A stretch of 64,000 bases of DNA. Source: Alcaligenaceae bacterium (GTDB taxonomy: Bacteria > Pseudomonadota > Gammaproteobacteria > Burkholderiales > Burkholderiaceae_B). Numbering within the stretch: the first letter of the stretch is position 1; every line of letters starts with the position of its first letter. A model generated the notes under the pieces. The model was not told the DNA's origin, searched no databases, and was given only the letters and a program-made list of their open reading frames with translations. This document shows positions 26,959 to 35,073 of this stretch, piece after piece. Location of the stretch: NCBI GenBank assembly GCA_013416435.1, contig JACCEN010000008.1, positions 124,001 through 188,000 on the forward strand, read 5' to 3'. Made by a program: the position numbers and the translations under genes.

Positions 26959-27414
26959 ATGTCGGTGGATTCTCCACGTTTCGTGCATCGTTATCTGGCT
27001 TCGGTGCTGGCTCAGGCGAGCCACCGGATTTCCGCCGAGTTTCATGTCGAGGTCCGGAAGGCGGGCCTGACGGTTACCGAGTGGCGGGTGCTGGCCAGCC
27101 TGATCGGGGGCGAAGGCGAAACCGTCGGGGTACTGGCGCAACTTGCGGTCACCAAGCAGCCCACGATCAGCAAGGTGCTGCCGGGTCTCGAGTCGCAAGG
27201 CTATGTCCGCCTGCAAACCGCACGCTCCGACCGGCGGCAGACGGTGGTCAGCATCACCCCCAAAGGGGAAAAGCTCATCGGCGGACTATGCGACAAAGCC
27301 ATGGCGCACCAGCAGAAGGTCCTGGCCGCCCTGGATGCCGACCATGCGGACCGGCTGGTGAAAATGCTGCGTGCCATTGTCGGGGTCGGACCCCATCTGG
27401 GGTCCGACCCCTGA
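26959..27414 (+). CDS. iadR: MarR family transcriptional regulator, probable IadR-type auxin-responsive repressor
   Basis: 151-residue winged-helix regulator if ATG 26959 is used (MSVDSPRF); an in-frame ATG at 26938 would add seven residues, and neither has a good Shine-Dalgarno. The helix-turn-helix core is AQLAVTKQPTISKVLPGLE, followed by the wing RSDRRQTVVSITPKG. It is divergent from the catabolic operon with palindromes between, as expected for a ligand-released repressor. The last nine residues and the stop codon are supplied by a copy of the dispersed palindrome (27382-27411), so the native C-terminus has probably been replaced. Symbol assigned by context only. Confidence 0.82.
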   Translation: MSVDSPRFVHRYLASVLAQASHRISAEFHVEVRKAGLTVTEWRVLASLIGGEGETVGVLAQLAVTKQPTISKVLPGLESQGYVRLQTARSDRRQTVVSITPKGEKLIGGLCDKAMAHQQKVLAALDADHADRLVKMLRAIVGVGPHLGSDP

Positions 27415-27508
27415 GTTTTTTGGGGTCAGACCCAGTACTGGGTCTGACCCCATCCAGGGGTTCGACGCCTGAGTTTTTGGGGTCAGACCCCGCACGGGGT
27501 CTGACCCC
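27382..27508. repeat. Palindromic dispersed repeat cluster (three copies)
   Basis: Copies at 27382-27411, 27422-27451 and 27479-27508. The first has GGGGTCGGACCCC-type arms and overlaps the marR 3' end, including its stop codon. The second is a perfect palindrome with an AGTACT centre, and the third carries a GCAC centre. Short spacers ending in gagttttt/gagtttttgg follow copies one and two and are similar to each other, suggesting tandem duplication of a unit of about 57 bases or less. Confidence 0.93.
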
Positions 27509-27568
27509 CTTCTCGGGCATACGATTTGCCGGCCAATTACCAAGACCTTATCGAAGAGAGGTACGTGC

Positions 27569-27892
27569 ATGGTGATGACACAGCAATACGAAAGCAAAGA
27601 GCCCTTGCGGGAAGCCGTGGACGCCACGGCGGGACCGCTGGTGCTGGAATTCGGAACCTCCTGGTGCGGATATTGCCAAGCCGCTCAGCCGCTGATCGAG
27701 CGCGCCTTCGTGCAACACCCCGGCGTCGGGCATCTGAAGGTGGAGGACGGCAGCGGTCGCCCATTGGGTCGATCCTTCCGCGTCAAGCTCTGGCCTACGC
27801 TGGTGTTTCTCAAAGACGGGCAAGAGGTTTCCCGCTTGGTGCGGCCCGGCAAGGCGGAGGACATCGAGGCCGCGCTGGCGGCGATCGTTTAA
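27569..27892 (+). CDS. Thioredoxin family protein
   Basis: 107-residue thioredoxin-fold protein with the redox motif WCGYC in SWCGYCQAAQPLIERAF and the cis-Pro in KLWPTLVFLKDG. No signal peptide, so cytosolic; it presumably reduces disulfides. The WCGYC centre differs from WCGPC of housekeeping Trx and is seen in specialised thioredoxins. ATG at 27569 follows AGAGAGG by about eight bases. It stands alone between two palindromic repeat clusters, with the TAA stop directly abutting the repeat at 27893. Confidence 0.88.
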   Translation: MVMTQQYESKEPLREAVDATAGPLVLEFGTSWCGYCQAAQPLIERAFVQHPGVGHLKVEDGSGRPLGRSFRVKLWPTLVFLKDGQEVSRLVRPGKAEDIEAALAAIV

Positions 27893-28007
27893 GGGGTCAG
27901 ACCCCTTCCGGGGTCTGACCCCAACGCGAAGATCATCGGGGTCGAAGATCATCGGGCAGACCCCAGCGGTGATTGTCGGGGTCAGACCCCGAATGGGGTC
28001 TGACCCC
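27893..28007. repeat. Palindromic dispersed repeat cluster
   Basis: Full copies at 27893-27922 (centre TTCC) and 27978-28007 (centre GAAT), with a degenerate half arm near 27952-27963. The first copy begins at the base after the thioredoxin stop codon. The spacer contains a short near-duplicated phrase (gatcatcggggtcgaagatcatcggg). Probable 3' end structure of the thioredoxin mRNA; a small T-followed hairpin (28026-28045) lies just beyond. Confidence 0.92.
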
Positions 28008-28094
28008 TTAACCTCTTGAGAAATCAAGAACTTTCCAGTTCTTTTCCGGTCCAAAAAGTATCCGTCCCTCAAGGACTCAGCTAAAAAATTTCCA

Positions 28095-28121
28095 TTAGCA
28101 CTCGCCTTCATAGAGTGCTAA
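28095..28121 (+). promoter_or_regulatory. CIRCE element (HrcA operator) upstream of rpoH
   Basis: A perfect match to the CIRCE consensus: TTAGCACTC at 28095-28103, a nine-base spacer, GAGTGCTAA at 28113-28121. It lies 41 bases before the rpoH start. A possible -10 box TAATAT (28119-28124) with TTAGCA as -35 would place the operator directly over the promoter. HrcA is the known CIRCE-binding heat-shock repressor; control of rpoH by HrcA is inferred from this site. Confidence 0.92.
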
Positions 28122-28161
28122 TATTGAACAAGGTAGTTTTATCGATAGGATCACCAATCCG

Positions 28162-29049
28162 ATGACACAAAGCTCAAATTCACTGACTTTGGCCAACAAT
28201 CAGTTGGCGTTGGCCATTTCCAATCCTGGCGCCCTGGGCACCATCGAGGCCTACATCAGTGCTGTAAATCGCCTGCCCATGCTGACGCAAGAGCAGGAAA
28301 CCGCGTTGGGCAAGCGTTTGCGCGATGAATCCGATCTCGACGCCGCAAGGCAGCTCATTACTTCCCACCTTCGTCTGGTGGTGTCCATTTCCAGGCAGTA
28401 TCTGGGGTATGGGCTCGCGCATGCCGATCTCATCCAGGAAGGCAACGTCGGTCTCATGAAGGCCGTCAAGCGTTTCGATCCCGACCGTGGCGTGCGGCTG
28501 GTGTCGTTTGCCGTGCACTGGATCAAGGCCGAAATTCACGAGTACATCGTCCGGAACTGGCGCTTGGTCAAAGTAGCGACCACCAAGGCGCAGCGCAAGC
28601 TGTTCTTCAATCTGCGTCGCATGCGTCCCGACGGCCAAACGCTCGATACCGAACAGGTCAATACCATTGCGCGCGAATTGAACGTGCGACCCGAGGACGT
28701 CAGCGAAATGGAAGTTCGCCTGTCCGGGCGGGAAATGGCTCTGGAGTCCTCGCCTGAAGAGGACGACAACGGCTTTGCCCCGATCTCTTACCTGTCCGAC
28801 GAGGGGCAGCAAGAACCCTCGCAGGTGCTGGAACGCCGTGCGTACGACACGCTGCAAGGCGAAGGTCTGGCCGAGGCCCTGGAAAGCCTGGACGATCGCT
28901 CGCGCCGCATCGTCCAGGCCCGCTGGCTGCAAGACGACGGCGGTGCCACGCTGCACGAATTGGCGGGCGAGTTCGGTGTGTCCGCCGAAAGAGTCCGCCA
29001 GATCGAAGCCGCCGCGTTCAAGAAGCTGCGCTTGGCCTTGACCCACTGA
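28162..29049 (+). CDS. rpoH: RNA polymerase heat-shock sigma factor RpoH (sigma-32)
   Basis: 295-residue group 3 sigma-70 family factor. Region 1.2/2.1 starts IEAYISAVNRLPMLTQEQE; the 2.3/2.4 region contains VSFAVHWIKAEIHEYIVRNWRLVK; the RpoH box reads QRKLFFNLRRMR; region 4.2 is TLHELAGEFGVSAERVRQIE. Length and motifs are those of proteobacterial RpoH. ATG at 28162 follows ATAGGATCACC. A CIRCE operator precedes the gene and a strong intrinsic terminator follows at 29212, so it is monocistronic. It directs transcription of chaperone and protease genes on heat stress. Confidence 0.97.
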   Translation: MTQSSNSLTLANNQLALAISNPGALGTIEAYISAVNRLPMLTQEQETALGKRLRDESDLDAARQLITSHLRLVVSISRQYLGYGLAHADLIQEGNVGLMKAVKRFDPDRGVRLVSFAVHWIKAEIHEYIVRNWRLVKVATTKAQRKLFFNLRRMRPDGQTLDTEQVNTIARELNVRPEDVSEMEVRLSGREMALESSPEEDDNGFAPISYLSDEGQQEPSQVLERRAYDTLQGEGLAEALESLDDRSRRIVQARWLQDDGGATLHELAGEFGVSAERVRQIEAAAFKKLRLALTH

Positions 29050-29211
29050 TTGCTGAAATAAAAAGTTTCAACTTAATCGCTCGGGCACAGAACTTATTCG
29101 TATTGTGCATGACTAACCTGCATGATCGACGCCTTTGCCCAGTGATGCGAAGCCCGTTGATCCCATCCGCTTCGGCTTCTCCTCTTCCCCTCCCTTTTGA
29201 AGCGGATGCTT

Positions 29212-29241
29212 ATGGGACACCAACAGGTGTCCCATTTTTTC
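29212..29241 (+). terminator. Rho-independent terminator after rpoH
   Basis: Perfect ten-base stem ATGGGACACC (29212-29221) / GGTGTCCCAT (29226-29235) with AACA loop, followed by a run of T (29235-29240). It lies 163 bases after the rpoH stop and 51 bases before the antiporter start. The stretch 29050-29211 contains no recognisable gene. Confidence 0.92.
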
Positions 29242-29291
29242 TTCAAAAGGCGTTATCCTGAAAAAACTGTAGTTCTGGCGGATAGCGATCC

Positions 29292-31856
29292 ATGCAAATC
29301 GGGCATGTCGTTTTCGGGCTGGCCGGCTTGCTGGCCCTGGTTTCTTTCATGCCTCCCATAGCAGGCCGTTTGCGCCTGCCCCATTCGGTCTTGCTGGCCA
29401 TTGTCGGCTTCCTTCTTGGTCTGGTTATCCACGTCCATAGTTGGGCGCCGCTGGTCATGTCCGACTTTCTCGATTCGCTGCAGAATTTCGAGATATCGTC
29501 CGAAGCCTTCCTCTTCGTCTTCCTGCCCATCCTGCTCTTCGAGACCGCCCTGTCCCTCAATGTCCGGCGGCTGCTTGACGATATCGGCCCCATACTGATG
29601 ATGGCCATCGTGGCGGTGATCGTCTGCACGCTGATCGTGGGTTTCTCCCTCGAAGCGGTATCCGGCTACAGCCTGGCGGTCTGCCTGATGCTGGGCGCTA
29701 TCGTCGCGACCACCGATCCCATCGCGGTCATCGGTGTGTTCCGAGAAGTCGGAGCGCCCAAGCGGCTGACGACCCTGGTCGAAGGCGAATCGCTCTTCAA
29801 TGATGCGGCATCGATCGCCCTGTACTCCGTGCTCCTCACCGTGATGTATGGCGGCGGTGAGCTATCGGCGGGCAAAGTGTTCTACAGCTTTACCTTCAGT
29901 TTCCTTGGGGGCGGTGCCGCCGGCTTCCTGATGGGGCGTTTGGCGAGCGGGCTGTTCATCTGGCTGCGCGGCTGGCCGACCGCCGAAATCACCTTGACCG
30001 TTGCCCTTGCCTATCTGACCTTTTATGTGTCGGAGCATTATCTGGGCGTATCGGGTGTCGTGGCGACGGTGATCGCCGGTCTCGTGGTGGGTTCCACCGG
30101 CCGCACCCGCATGTCGCCGGCCACGTTCGAGCAATTGGCCGGCGCATGGTCGCAGTTCGGGTTCTGGGCGAATTCCCTGATCTTCATATTTGCCGCCATG
30201 CTGATTCCCAGAATGATGACCGACATCACCTGGACGCAAGTCGGGCTTATCGTCCTGCTGTTCGGCATGACGCTGTTGGCGCGCGCCCTCATGGTCTTCG
30301 GCGTTCTGCCGCTGCTGGGCCTGACCCGCTTCGGCACCAAAGTCAGCCGTGCATATCGGGTGGTCATGTGGTGGGGCGGATTGCGGGGGGCGGTGTCGCT
30401 CGCACTTGCCTTGGCGGTGACCGAGCAGCATAACGTGCCCTACGAAGCGCGCCAGTTCATCGCGGTGGCCACCACCGGCTTCGTGCTGATGACGCTGTTC
30501 TTCAATGGCATCAGCCTGCGCTGGCTGATACGCCGCTTGCGCCTGAACGAGCTGACGCCCTTCGAGCGCAGCGTGCGCAACCAGGCGGTGATCGTTGCGC
30601 TGGACGACTTGCGTGATCAAACCAAGGATATCGCCCGCAACGAGCATATCGGAGACGAGGCGCGCGAGCGGGTGCGGGCCGTCTTCGATGCCACGCAAGC
30701 GAGCTTGAACGGCGGCGAGCTGGCGCAGCTCTCCTTGGACCAGAAGGTATCCATCGGCTTGGCGACGATAGCGGCGCGCGAAGAAAAGCTCTTCTTCGAC
30801 ACGCTGAAGGCGCAGGTGGTCGACTGGCGTGCCGCCGAATCCCTGCTGGCTCGGGCGGAACGCATGAGCGATGCGGTGCGAGCGGGCGGCTTGAAGGGAT
30901 TCGAAGCGGCGATTGCCGCGGATCTCAGATACTCCTTCGGTTTTCGCATGGCGCTGCGCCTGCATTACCTGTTTGGCTTCCAGGGCTGGCTGGCGATCGA
31001 GCTCGCAAAGCGCTTCACCAACCTGATGGCCAAGCGATCCGTCGCCCAGGAACTGATCAAATTTGCCGAAACCGATATCCGGCCTCTGCTGGGCGGGGAT
31101 GCCACCGAAGTGATCATCGAAGCGCACCGGCATCGGCTGGCGCTGCTGAACAATGCCCTGCAGGCCATGGCGTTGCAGTATCCGCTCTTCGCCCAGTGGC
31201 TCCAGGAGGCCTATCTTGGGCGCATGGCACGCGCCCTTGAACGCCTGCGTTATCGCGAGATGCTGACGCAATTCCTGATCACCGGCGAGATGTACGCCGA
31301 CCTGATCAAGCAGGCCGAACATCGCTGGAGCCACGTCAAGAAGCCGCCGGCATTGGATATCTCCATGAGCGCGAGCGACCTCGTCCAGCGGATACCCATG
31401 TTCGAGGATCTGGAGCCGGAAGTGCGGGCGGCCATCTGCAAAGTGCTGAAGCCGCGTCTGGCCGTACCAAACCAGCACATACAGATGCAGATCGGGCGCA
31501 GCCGGGCGATGTATATCGTGGCTTCGGGCGCGGTCGACATCAAGCTGCGCGACGGCACGAGCGTGGAGCTGGGAACCGGCGAGATTTTCGGCGAAATGGC
31601 CCTGATGGGCGGTGAAGCATTCGAAGCCGATGTCAGATCGCTGGGCTATAGCCGACTCTTGATGCTGCATGAAGGCGACTTCAAGAAGCTTCTGGAGCGC
31701 GATGCCGCGCTCAGGCAAAGAATCGAAACCGTGGTGGCGCAGCGGCGCCGAGCCTTGCAGGTATGGCGTGAATTCGAGACGGGCGAGCGCCAGCACGAAC
31801 CCCTGCCGGACCTGAGCCTGGGGCCGCGGCCAGAGGGTCTTCCAGGCGGTGGCTGA
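29292..31856 (+). CDS. CPA1 family sodium/proton antiporter with C-terminal cyclic-nucleotide-binding-like domain
   Basis: 854-residue membrane protein. The first about 420 residues contain twelve or so hydrophobic segments with the CPA1 ion-binding motif TTDPIAVIGVFREVGAPKR and LVEGESLFNDAAS, and RVVMWWGGLRGAVSLALALA. A long cytoplasmic region follows. Residues about 700-815 form a cNMP-binding domain (SRAMYIVASGAVDIKLRDG, GTGEIFGEMALMGGEAF), as in plant SOS1-type antiporters. Ligand control of ion exchange is therefore likely. The phosphate-binding cassette lacks the canonical Arg-Ala pair (it reads GGEAFEADV), so cAMP binding is uncertain. ATG at 29292 is preceded by GGCGGAT. Confidence 0.9.
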   Translation: MQIGHVVFGLAGLLALVSFMPPIAGRLRLPHSVLLAIVGFLLGLVIHVHSWAPLVMSDFLDSLQNFEISSEAFLFVFLPILLFETALSLNVRRLLDDIGPILMMAIVAVIVCTLIVGFSLEAVSGYSLAVCLMLGAIVATTDPIAVIGVFREVGAPKRLTTLVEGESLFNDAASIALYSVLLTVMYGGGELSAGKVFYSFTFSFLGGGAAGFLMGRLASGLFIWLRGWPTAEITLTVALAYLTFYVSEHYLGVSGVVATVIAGLVVGSTGRTRMSPATFEQLAGAWSQFGFWANSLIFIFAAMLIPRMMTDITWTQVGLIVLLFGMTLLARALMVFGVLPLLGLTRFGTKVSRAYRVVMWWGGLRGAVSLALALAVTEQHNVPYEARQFIAVATTGFVLMTLFFNGISLRWLIRRLRLNELTPFERSVRNQAVIVALDDLRDQTKDIARNEHIGDEARERVRAVFDATQASLNGGELAQLSLDQKVSIGLATIAAREEKLFFDTLKAQVVDWRAAESLLARAERMSDAVRAGGLKGFEAAIAADLRYSFGFRMALRLHYLFGFQGWLAIELAKRFTNLMAKRSVAQELIKFAETDIRPLLGGDATEVIIEAHRHRLALLNNALQAMALQYPLFAQWLQEAYLGRMARALERLRYREMLTQFLITGEMYADLIKQAEHRWSHVKKPPALDISMSASDLVQRIPMFEDLEPEVRAAICKVLKPRLAVPNQHIQMQIGRSRAMYIVASGAVDIKLRDGTSVELGTGEIFGEMALMGGEAFEADVRSLGYSRLLMLHEGDFKKLLERDAALRQRIETVVAQRRRALQVWREFETGERQHEPLPDLSLGPRPEGLPGGG

Positions 31857-31884
31857 TCCGGCTGCGGCGAGGTGGCAACAGGCC

Positions 31885-32487
31885 TTAGAGCAGTTGCCGA
31901 ATGTCGCTGGCGATGTCCTGGGCGCTGGCCTTGCCGGATACCAGCACCCTGGCTTCGCCCTGCTTGTCGATCAGGTAGAAGGACGAGGCGTGATCCATGG
32001 TGTACTGATCGGGCGTCGGGCCCGCCGCTTTGGCGTAGTAGGCCTTGAAGGACTTGGCCGTCGTGGCGACTTGCTCCGGCGTGCCGGTCAGGCCCACGAA
32101 GCTGGGGTGAAACGCTTGGGTGTAGGCCGACAGGATTTCGGGCGTGTCGCGATCCGGGTCGACGCTGACCATCAGCACCTGCACGTCGCCGGCGTCCTTG
32201 CCGAGAAGCTCCATGACTTGCGCCAGTTCCGCCATCGATGTCGGGCAGACATCGGGGCATTGGGTGTAGCCGAAAAAAACCACGCAGACCTTGCCCTTGT
32301 AATCGTCCAGCGTGCGTACCGCTCCGCTGCCGTCCTGCATGGCCAGATCGCGTCCGAGCTTGGTTCCGGTGATGTCCGATCCGAGAAAGGCCACTTCTTT
32401 CTTGCCGCAGGCGGAAAGTACGGGAGCAAGGGCGGTGGCGGCTGCCAGGCCGATGAGGGCGCGGCGCTTGGTCGAAAAAGAAAGCAT
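31885..32487 (-). CDS. SCO1/SenC family copper chaperone lipoprotein
   Basis: 200-residue thioredoxin-fold protein exported as a lipoprotein (lipobox LSAC, Cys about residue 27). The copper site is CPDVC in GYTQCPDVCPTSM with the partner His in YTMDHASSFYLID. SCO proteins deliver copper to the CuA centre of cytochrome c oxidase subunit II. It closes the heme A/oxidase assembly set on the minus strand, 20 bases after ctaB. ATG at 32487 is used because upstream codons would place the signal peptide too far inside. Confidence 0.92.
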   Translation of the reverse strand: MLSFSTKRRALIGLAAATALAPVLSACGKKEVAFLGSDITGTKLGRDLAMQDGSGAVRTLDDYKGKVCVVFFGYTQCPDVCPTSMAELAQVMELLGKDAGDVQVLMVSVDPDRDTPEILSAYTQAFHPSFVGLTGTPEQVATTAKSFKAYYAKAAGPTPDQYTMDHASSFYLIDKQGEARVLVSGKASAQDIASDIRQLL

Positions 32488-32507
32488 AAGGCGTCCGGGT
32501 TGTGAAA

Positions 32508-33398
32508 TCAAATCAGTCCGGCCCAATGGTCGAGCAGCAAGGCTGCGAACAACAAGGCCAGATACAGTATCGAGAAGCGGAACAGCTTCCTGGACTGTTC
32601 ATCAGAATACTCTTTATAGAGTTTCCATGCGTTGATCACGAACAAGCCGCTGAGCACGATTGCGCAGGCAAGGTACAGCGGGCCGCTCATGCGGATGATG
32701 AAAGGAAGCAGCGTGGTGGCAAACAGCACCAGGCTGTACAAAAGAATATGCAGGCGGGTGAACTGCTTGCCGTGGGTCACAGGAAGCATGGGAAGGCCGG
32801 ACTTGGCGTAATCATTGTTGCGATACAGGGCCAGCGCCCAGAAATGAGGCGGCGTCCAGATGAAAATGATGAGCACCAGTATCCAGGCCTCGGCCGGGAC
32901 GGCGTTGGCCACGGCCGCCCAGCCCAGCGCGGGCGGCATGGCGCCGGACAGCCCGCCGATCACGATGTTCTGAGGCGTAAGCGGCTTGAGGATCATCGTA
33001 TAGACGATGGCATAGCCGACAAAGGTCGCGAAAGTCAGCCACATGGTCAGCGGGTTGACCAGGTGATACAGAACCAGCATGCCCAATCCGCCCAGCATGC
33101 CGGAAAACAGGATGACCTGGGTATTGCTGATGGTGCCCCGGGCGGTCGCTCGGCGGGCGGTGCGCAGCATGCGGGCGTCGATTTCCTGCTCGATCAGGCA
33201 GTTCACGGCGAATGCCGCCGCAGCCAGCAGCCAGATGCCCGCCGTGGCGGCTACCACCACGCCAAGGTCCGGCAGGCCGGGACTGGCAAGAAACATGCCG
33301 ATGACGGCGCAAAAGACGGCCAATTGCGTGACACGCGGCTTGGTCAGAACCAGGTACTGCCTGAAAAGGGTTTGCGTGGGGGCGGATGCGGTGGTCAT
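32508..33398 (-). CDS. ctaB: Protoheme IX farnesyltransferase (heme O synthase)
   Basis: 296-residue polytopic prenyltransferase of the UbiA superfamily that farnesylates heme B to heme O. The Asp-rich site [18 protein letters not shown] is near residues 68-85, with the second conserved loop [12 protein letters not shown]. Eight or nine membrane segments. The start overlaps the stop of ctaA by four bases, so heme O and heme A synthases are translationally coupled. It supplies heme for the aa3 oxidase encoded upstream. Confidence 0.95.
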   Translation of the reverse strand: MTTASAPTQTLFRQYLVLTKPRVTQLAVFCAVIGMFLASPGLPDLGVVVAATAGIWLLAAAAFAVNCLIEQEIDARMLRTARRATARGTISNTQVILFSGMLGGLGMLVLYHLVNPLTMWLTFATFVGYAIVYTMILKPLTPQNIVIGGLSGAMPPALGWAAVANAVPAEAWILVLIIFIWTPPHFWALALYRNNDYAKSGLPMLPVTHGKQFTRLHILLYSLVLFATTLLPFIIRMSGPLYLACAIVLSGLFVINAWKLYKEYSDEQSRKLFRFSILYLALLFAALLLDHWAGLI

Positions 33399-34408
33399 GT
33401 CAATATTCTAGCCCTATCATCGTCGGAAAGGCGCACCAGCAGGGTGACGCTCGCCAGGACCAGCCCCGCCGCGCCGCCATTGTGCAGCACGGCGATGAGC
33501 AGCGGCCATTGAAAGAAAATGGTGGTCAAGCCGGTAAGCAACTGGGCCAGCAGCAAGGCGAGCACCAAGTGGGCCGGCCCGCGCAGCCCTGGGTCGCTGC
33601 GCAGCTTCCAGGCCAGAAGACCCAGGTAGGCGAAGACCAGGAAGGCGAAATTGCGGTGCACCCAATGGATGGCGGTAAGCGCATGCTGGGAGATCATTTC
33701 ACCGGTGGGAAGGACCCCCAGACCGCGCACCAGGGAATAACCACCGTGGAAGTCCATCTCGGGCACCAGTTTCCCGTGGCACAAAGGAAAGTCCATGCAG
33801 GCCAGGGCGGCATAATTGGTGCTGACCCATCCGCCCAGCGCGATCTGTGCAAAAAGCAGTGCAACGCCGACCGCGGTCCAGCCCAGCCAGCGTCGCGCAT
33901 CGGGCAAAAGGGGTTTGTGGCTTTTTTCGCGCGCCGCAAGCCAGGTCATGAGGGCGAGCAGCAGCATGCCGCCCAGCAGGTGAGCCGTCACCACGATGGG
34001 CATCAATTGGTGCGTGACCGTCCAGGCGCCGAAGGCGCCCTGCACGCAGACGGCAATGAACGTCACGATAGCGAGCCGCGGGCTATGGCCGAGTTCGCGC
34101 CGATAGCGCCAGGCCAGATACACGATGCCGATGATCATCATGCCCAGGATGGAACCGACGTAGCGATGGATCATTTCTATCCATGCCTTGGAAAAGCTGA
34201 CCGCACCGTACGGCATCTCCTGGAGCGCCTGCTCGATGTGGCCGCTCGCGCCGATAGGCGTGATCTTTCCATAGCAGCCGGGCCAGTCCGGGCAGCCCAG
34301 CCCGGAATCCGTCAAGCGGACGAAAGCGCCGAACATGATCAGGTCCAGTGTAAGAAACCAGGTCGCGAAGACCAGTTTTCTGTAACGGGCTCGGATTCGA
34401 TCGATCAT
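33395..34408 (-). CDS. ctaA: Heme A synthase (COX15/CtaA)
   Basis: 337-residue eight-helix membrane protein that converts heme O to heme A by oxidising the C8 methyl group. Characteristic blocks: [21 protein letters not shown] near the N-terminus, [16 protein letters not shown] (His in helix 2), [23 protein letters not shown] and [16 protein letters not shown] (paired His). The type with Cys in the periplasmic loop (CPDWPGC) is present. Five bases after the SCO-like gene and overlapping ctaB. Confidence 0.95.
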   Translation of the reverse strand: MIDRIRARYRKLVFATWFLTLDLIMFGAFVRLTDSGLGCPDWPGCYGKITPIGASGHIEQALQEMPYGAVSFSKAWIEMIHRYVGSILGMMIIGIVYLAWRYRRELGHSPRLAIVTFIAVCVQGAFGAWTVTHQLMPIVVTAHLLGGMLLLALMTWLAAREKSHKPLLPDARRWLGWTAVGVALLFAQIALGGWVSTNYAALACMDFPLCHGKLVPEMDFHGGYSLVRGLGVLPTGEMISQHALTAIHWVHRNFAFLVFAYLGLLAWKLRSDPGLRGPAHLVLALLLAQLLTGLTTIFFQWPLLIAVLHNGGAAGLVLASVTLLVRLSDDDRARILT

Positions 34409-34413
34409 GGCGG

Positions 34414-35058
34414 CTATCCGATGCGCGAGTTCTTGAGCAGTTTCGTGATGTCGTCGCGCACCGAAATGGGGTCGGCATCCGCAGGAAACTGCATCATCAG
34501 GTTGCCCAGCGGGTCAATGATCCACATCGGGGCTTTAAGGGCCGAATCGCGTGCCGAGGGTTCCACGCCGGGTGCGAGGAAAGCGGCCAGCTTCTCCGGG
34601 TCGGCCCGCAGCATGTGAGTGCCCTTGTATGCATCCAGCACTTGCGCGGGGACCGGCGCGTCGTCGGTGACGAACCATACGCGCGCAAGGCGCTCTACGT
34701 TCTTACCTTGGCTGGCATGCGAGTTGCGCAAGGTGAATAGCTTCTTGACGCAGGTTTCGGGGCATGCGCCGCTGTCGGCGCTGACCAGGATCCAGTGGCC
34801 GTGCAGGGATTCGAGATCGAACGGTGTGCCGTCGAGCGTGACCAGAGGCAAGGCTTCGGTGCTTGGAATGGTGCGCTGAGGGGCCACCAAGGCACCATAA
34901 TTGCTCGTGCCATCGGGCCGTAGTCCCAGGGACGGGACATAATACGCAAGTATGGCGAAAACGACCGGTGCCAGGCACATGGCAAGGATCAGATAAAGCG
35001 GCCACATTGACCTTTGGCGAACGTTCAGGCCGGACGAATTTGGAGTCTTGCTGGGCAA
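34414..35058 (-). CDS. Membrane-anchored SCO-like oxidase assembly protein
   Basis: 214-residue protein with a single N-terminal membrane anchor (WPLYLILAMCLAPVVFAILAYY) and a periplasmic thioredoxin-like domain. The segment VSADSGACPETCVKKLFTLR holds a CxxxC motif reminiscent of SCO proteins, though the partner His is not obvious. It is a regular member of Burkholderiales oxidase clusters between surf1 and ctaA and is probably a copper or redox helper for oxidase assembly. Function not established. 16 bases after the SURF1 gene. Confidence 0.75.
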   Translation of the reverse strand: MPSKTPNSSGLNVRQRSMWPLYLILAMCLAPVVFAILAYYVPSLGLRPDGTSNYGALVAPQRTIPSTEALPLVTLDGTPFDLESLHGHWILVSADSGACPETCVKKLFTLRNSHASQGKNVERLARVWFVTDDAPVPAQVLDAYKGTHMLRADPEKLAAFLAPGVEPSARDSALKAPMWIIDPLGNLMMQFPADADPISVRDDITKLLKNSRIG

Positions 35059-35073
35059 AATGTGTTACCTCGT

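Noticed and set aside
27382-28007. Possible CRISPR array in the repeated palindromes
   Set aside because: Units are near-perfect palindromes with irregular spacing, spacers are not of uniform length, copies are scattered over the window and no cas gene is present.
28026-28045. Hairpin AAGAACT-TTCC-AGTTCTT plus TT as a terminator for the thioredoxin gene
   Set aside because: Short A/T-rich stem with only a minimal T-run; mentioned in the repeat entry but too weak to list separately.
29862-31796. 644-codon minus-strand frame opposite the first antiporter
   Set aside because: Same reasoning: no domain, and the coding strand has transporter and cNMP-fold motifs.
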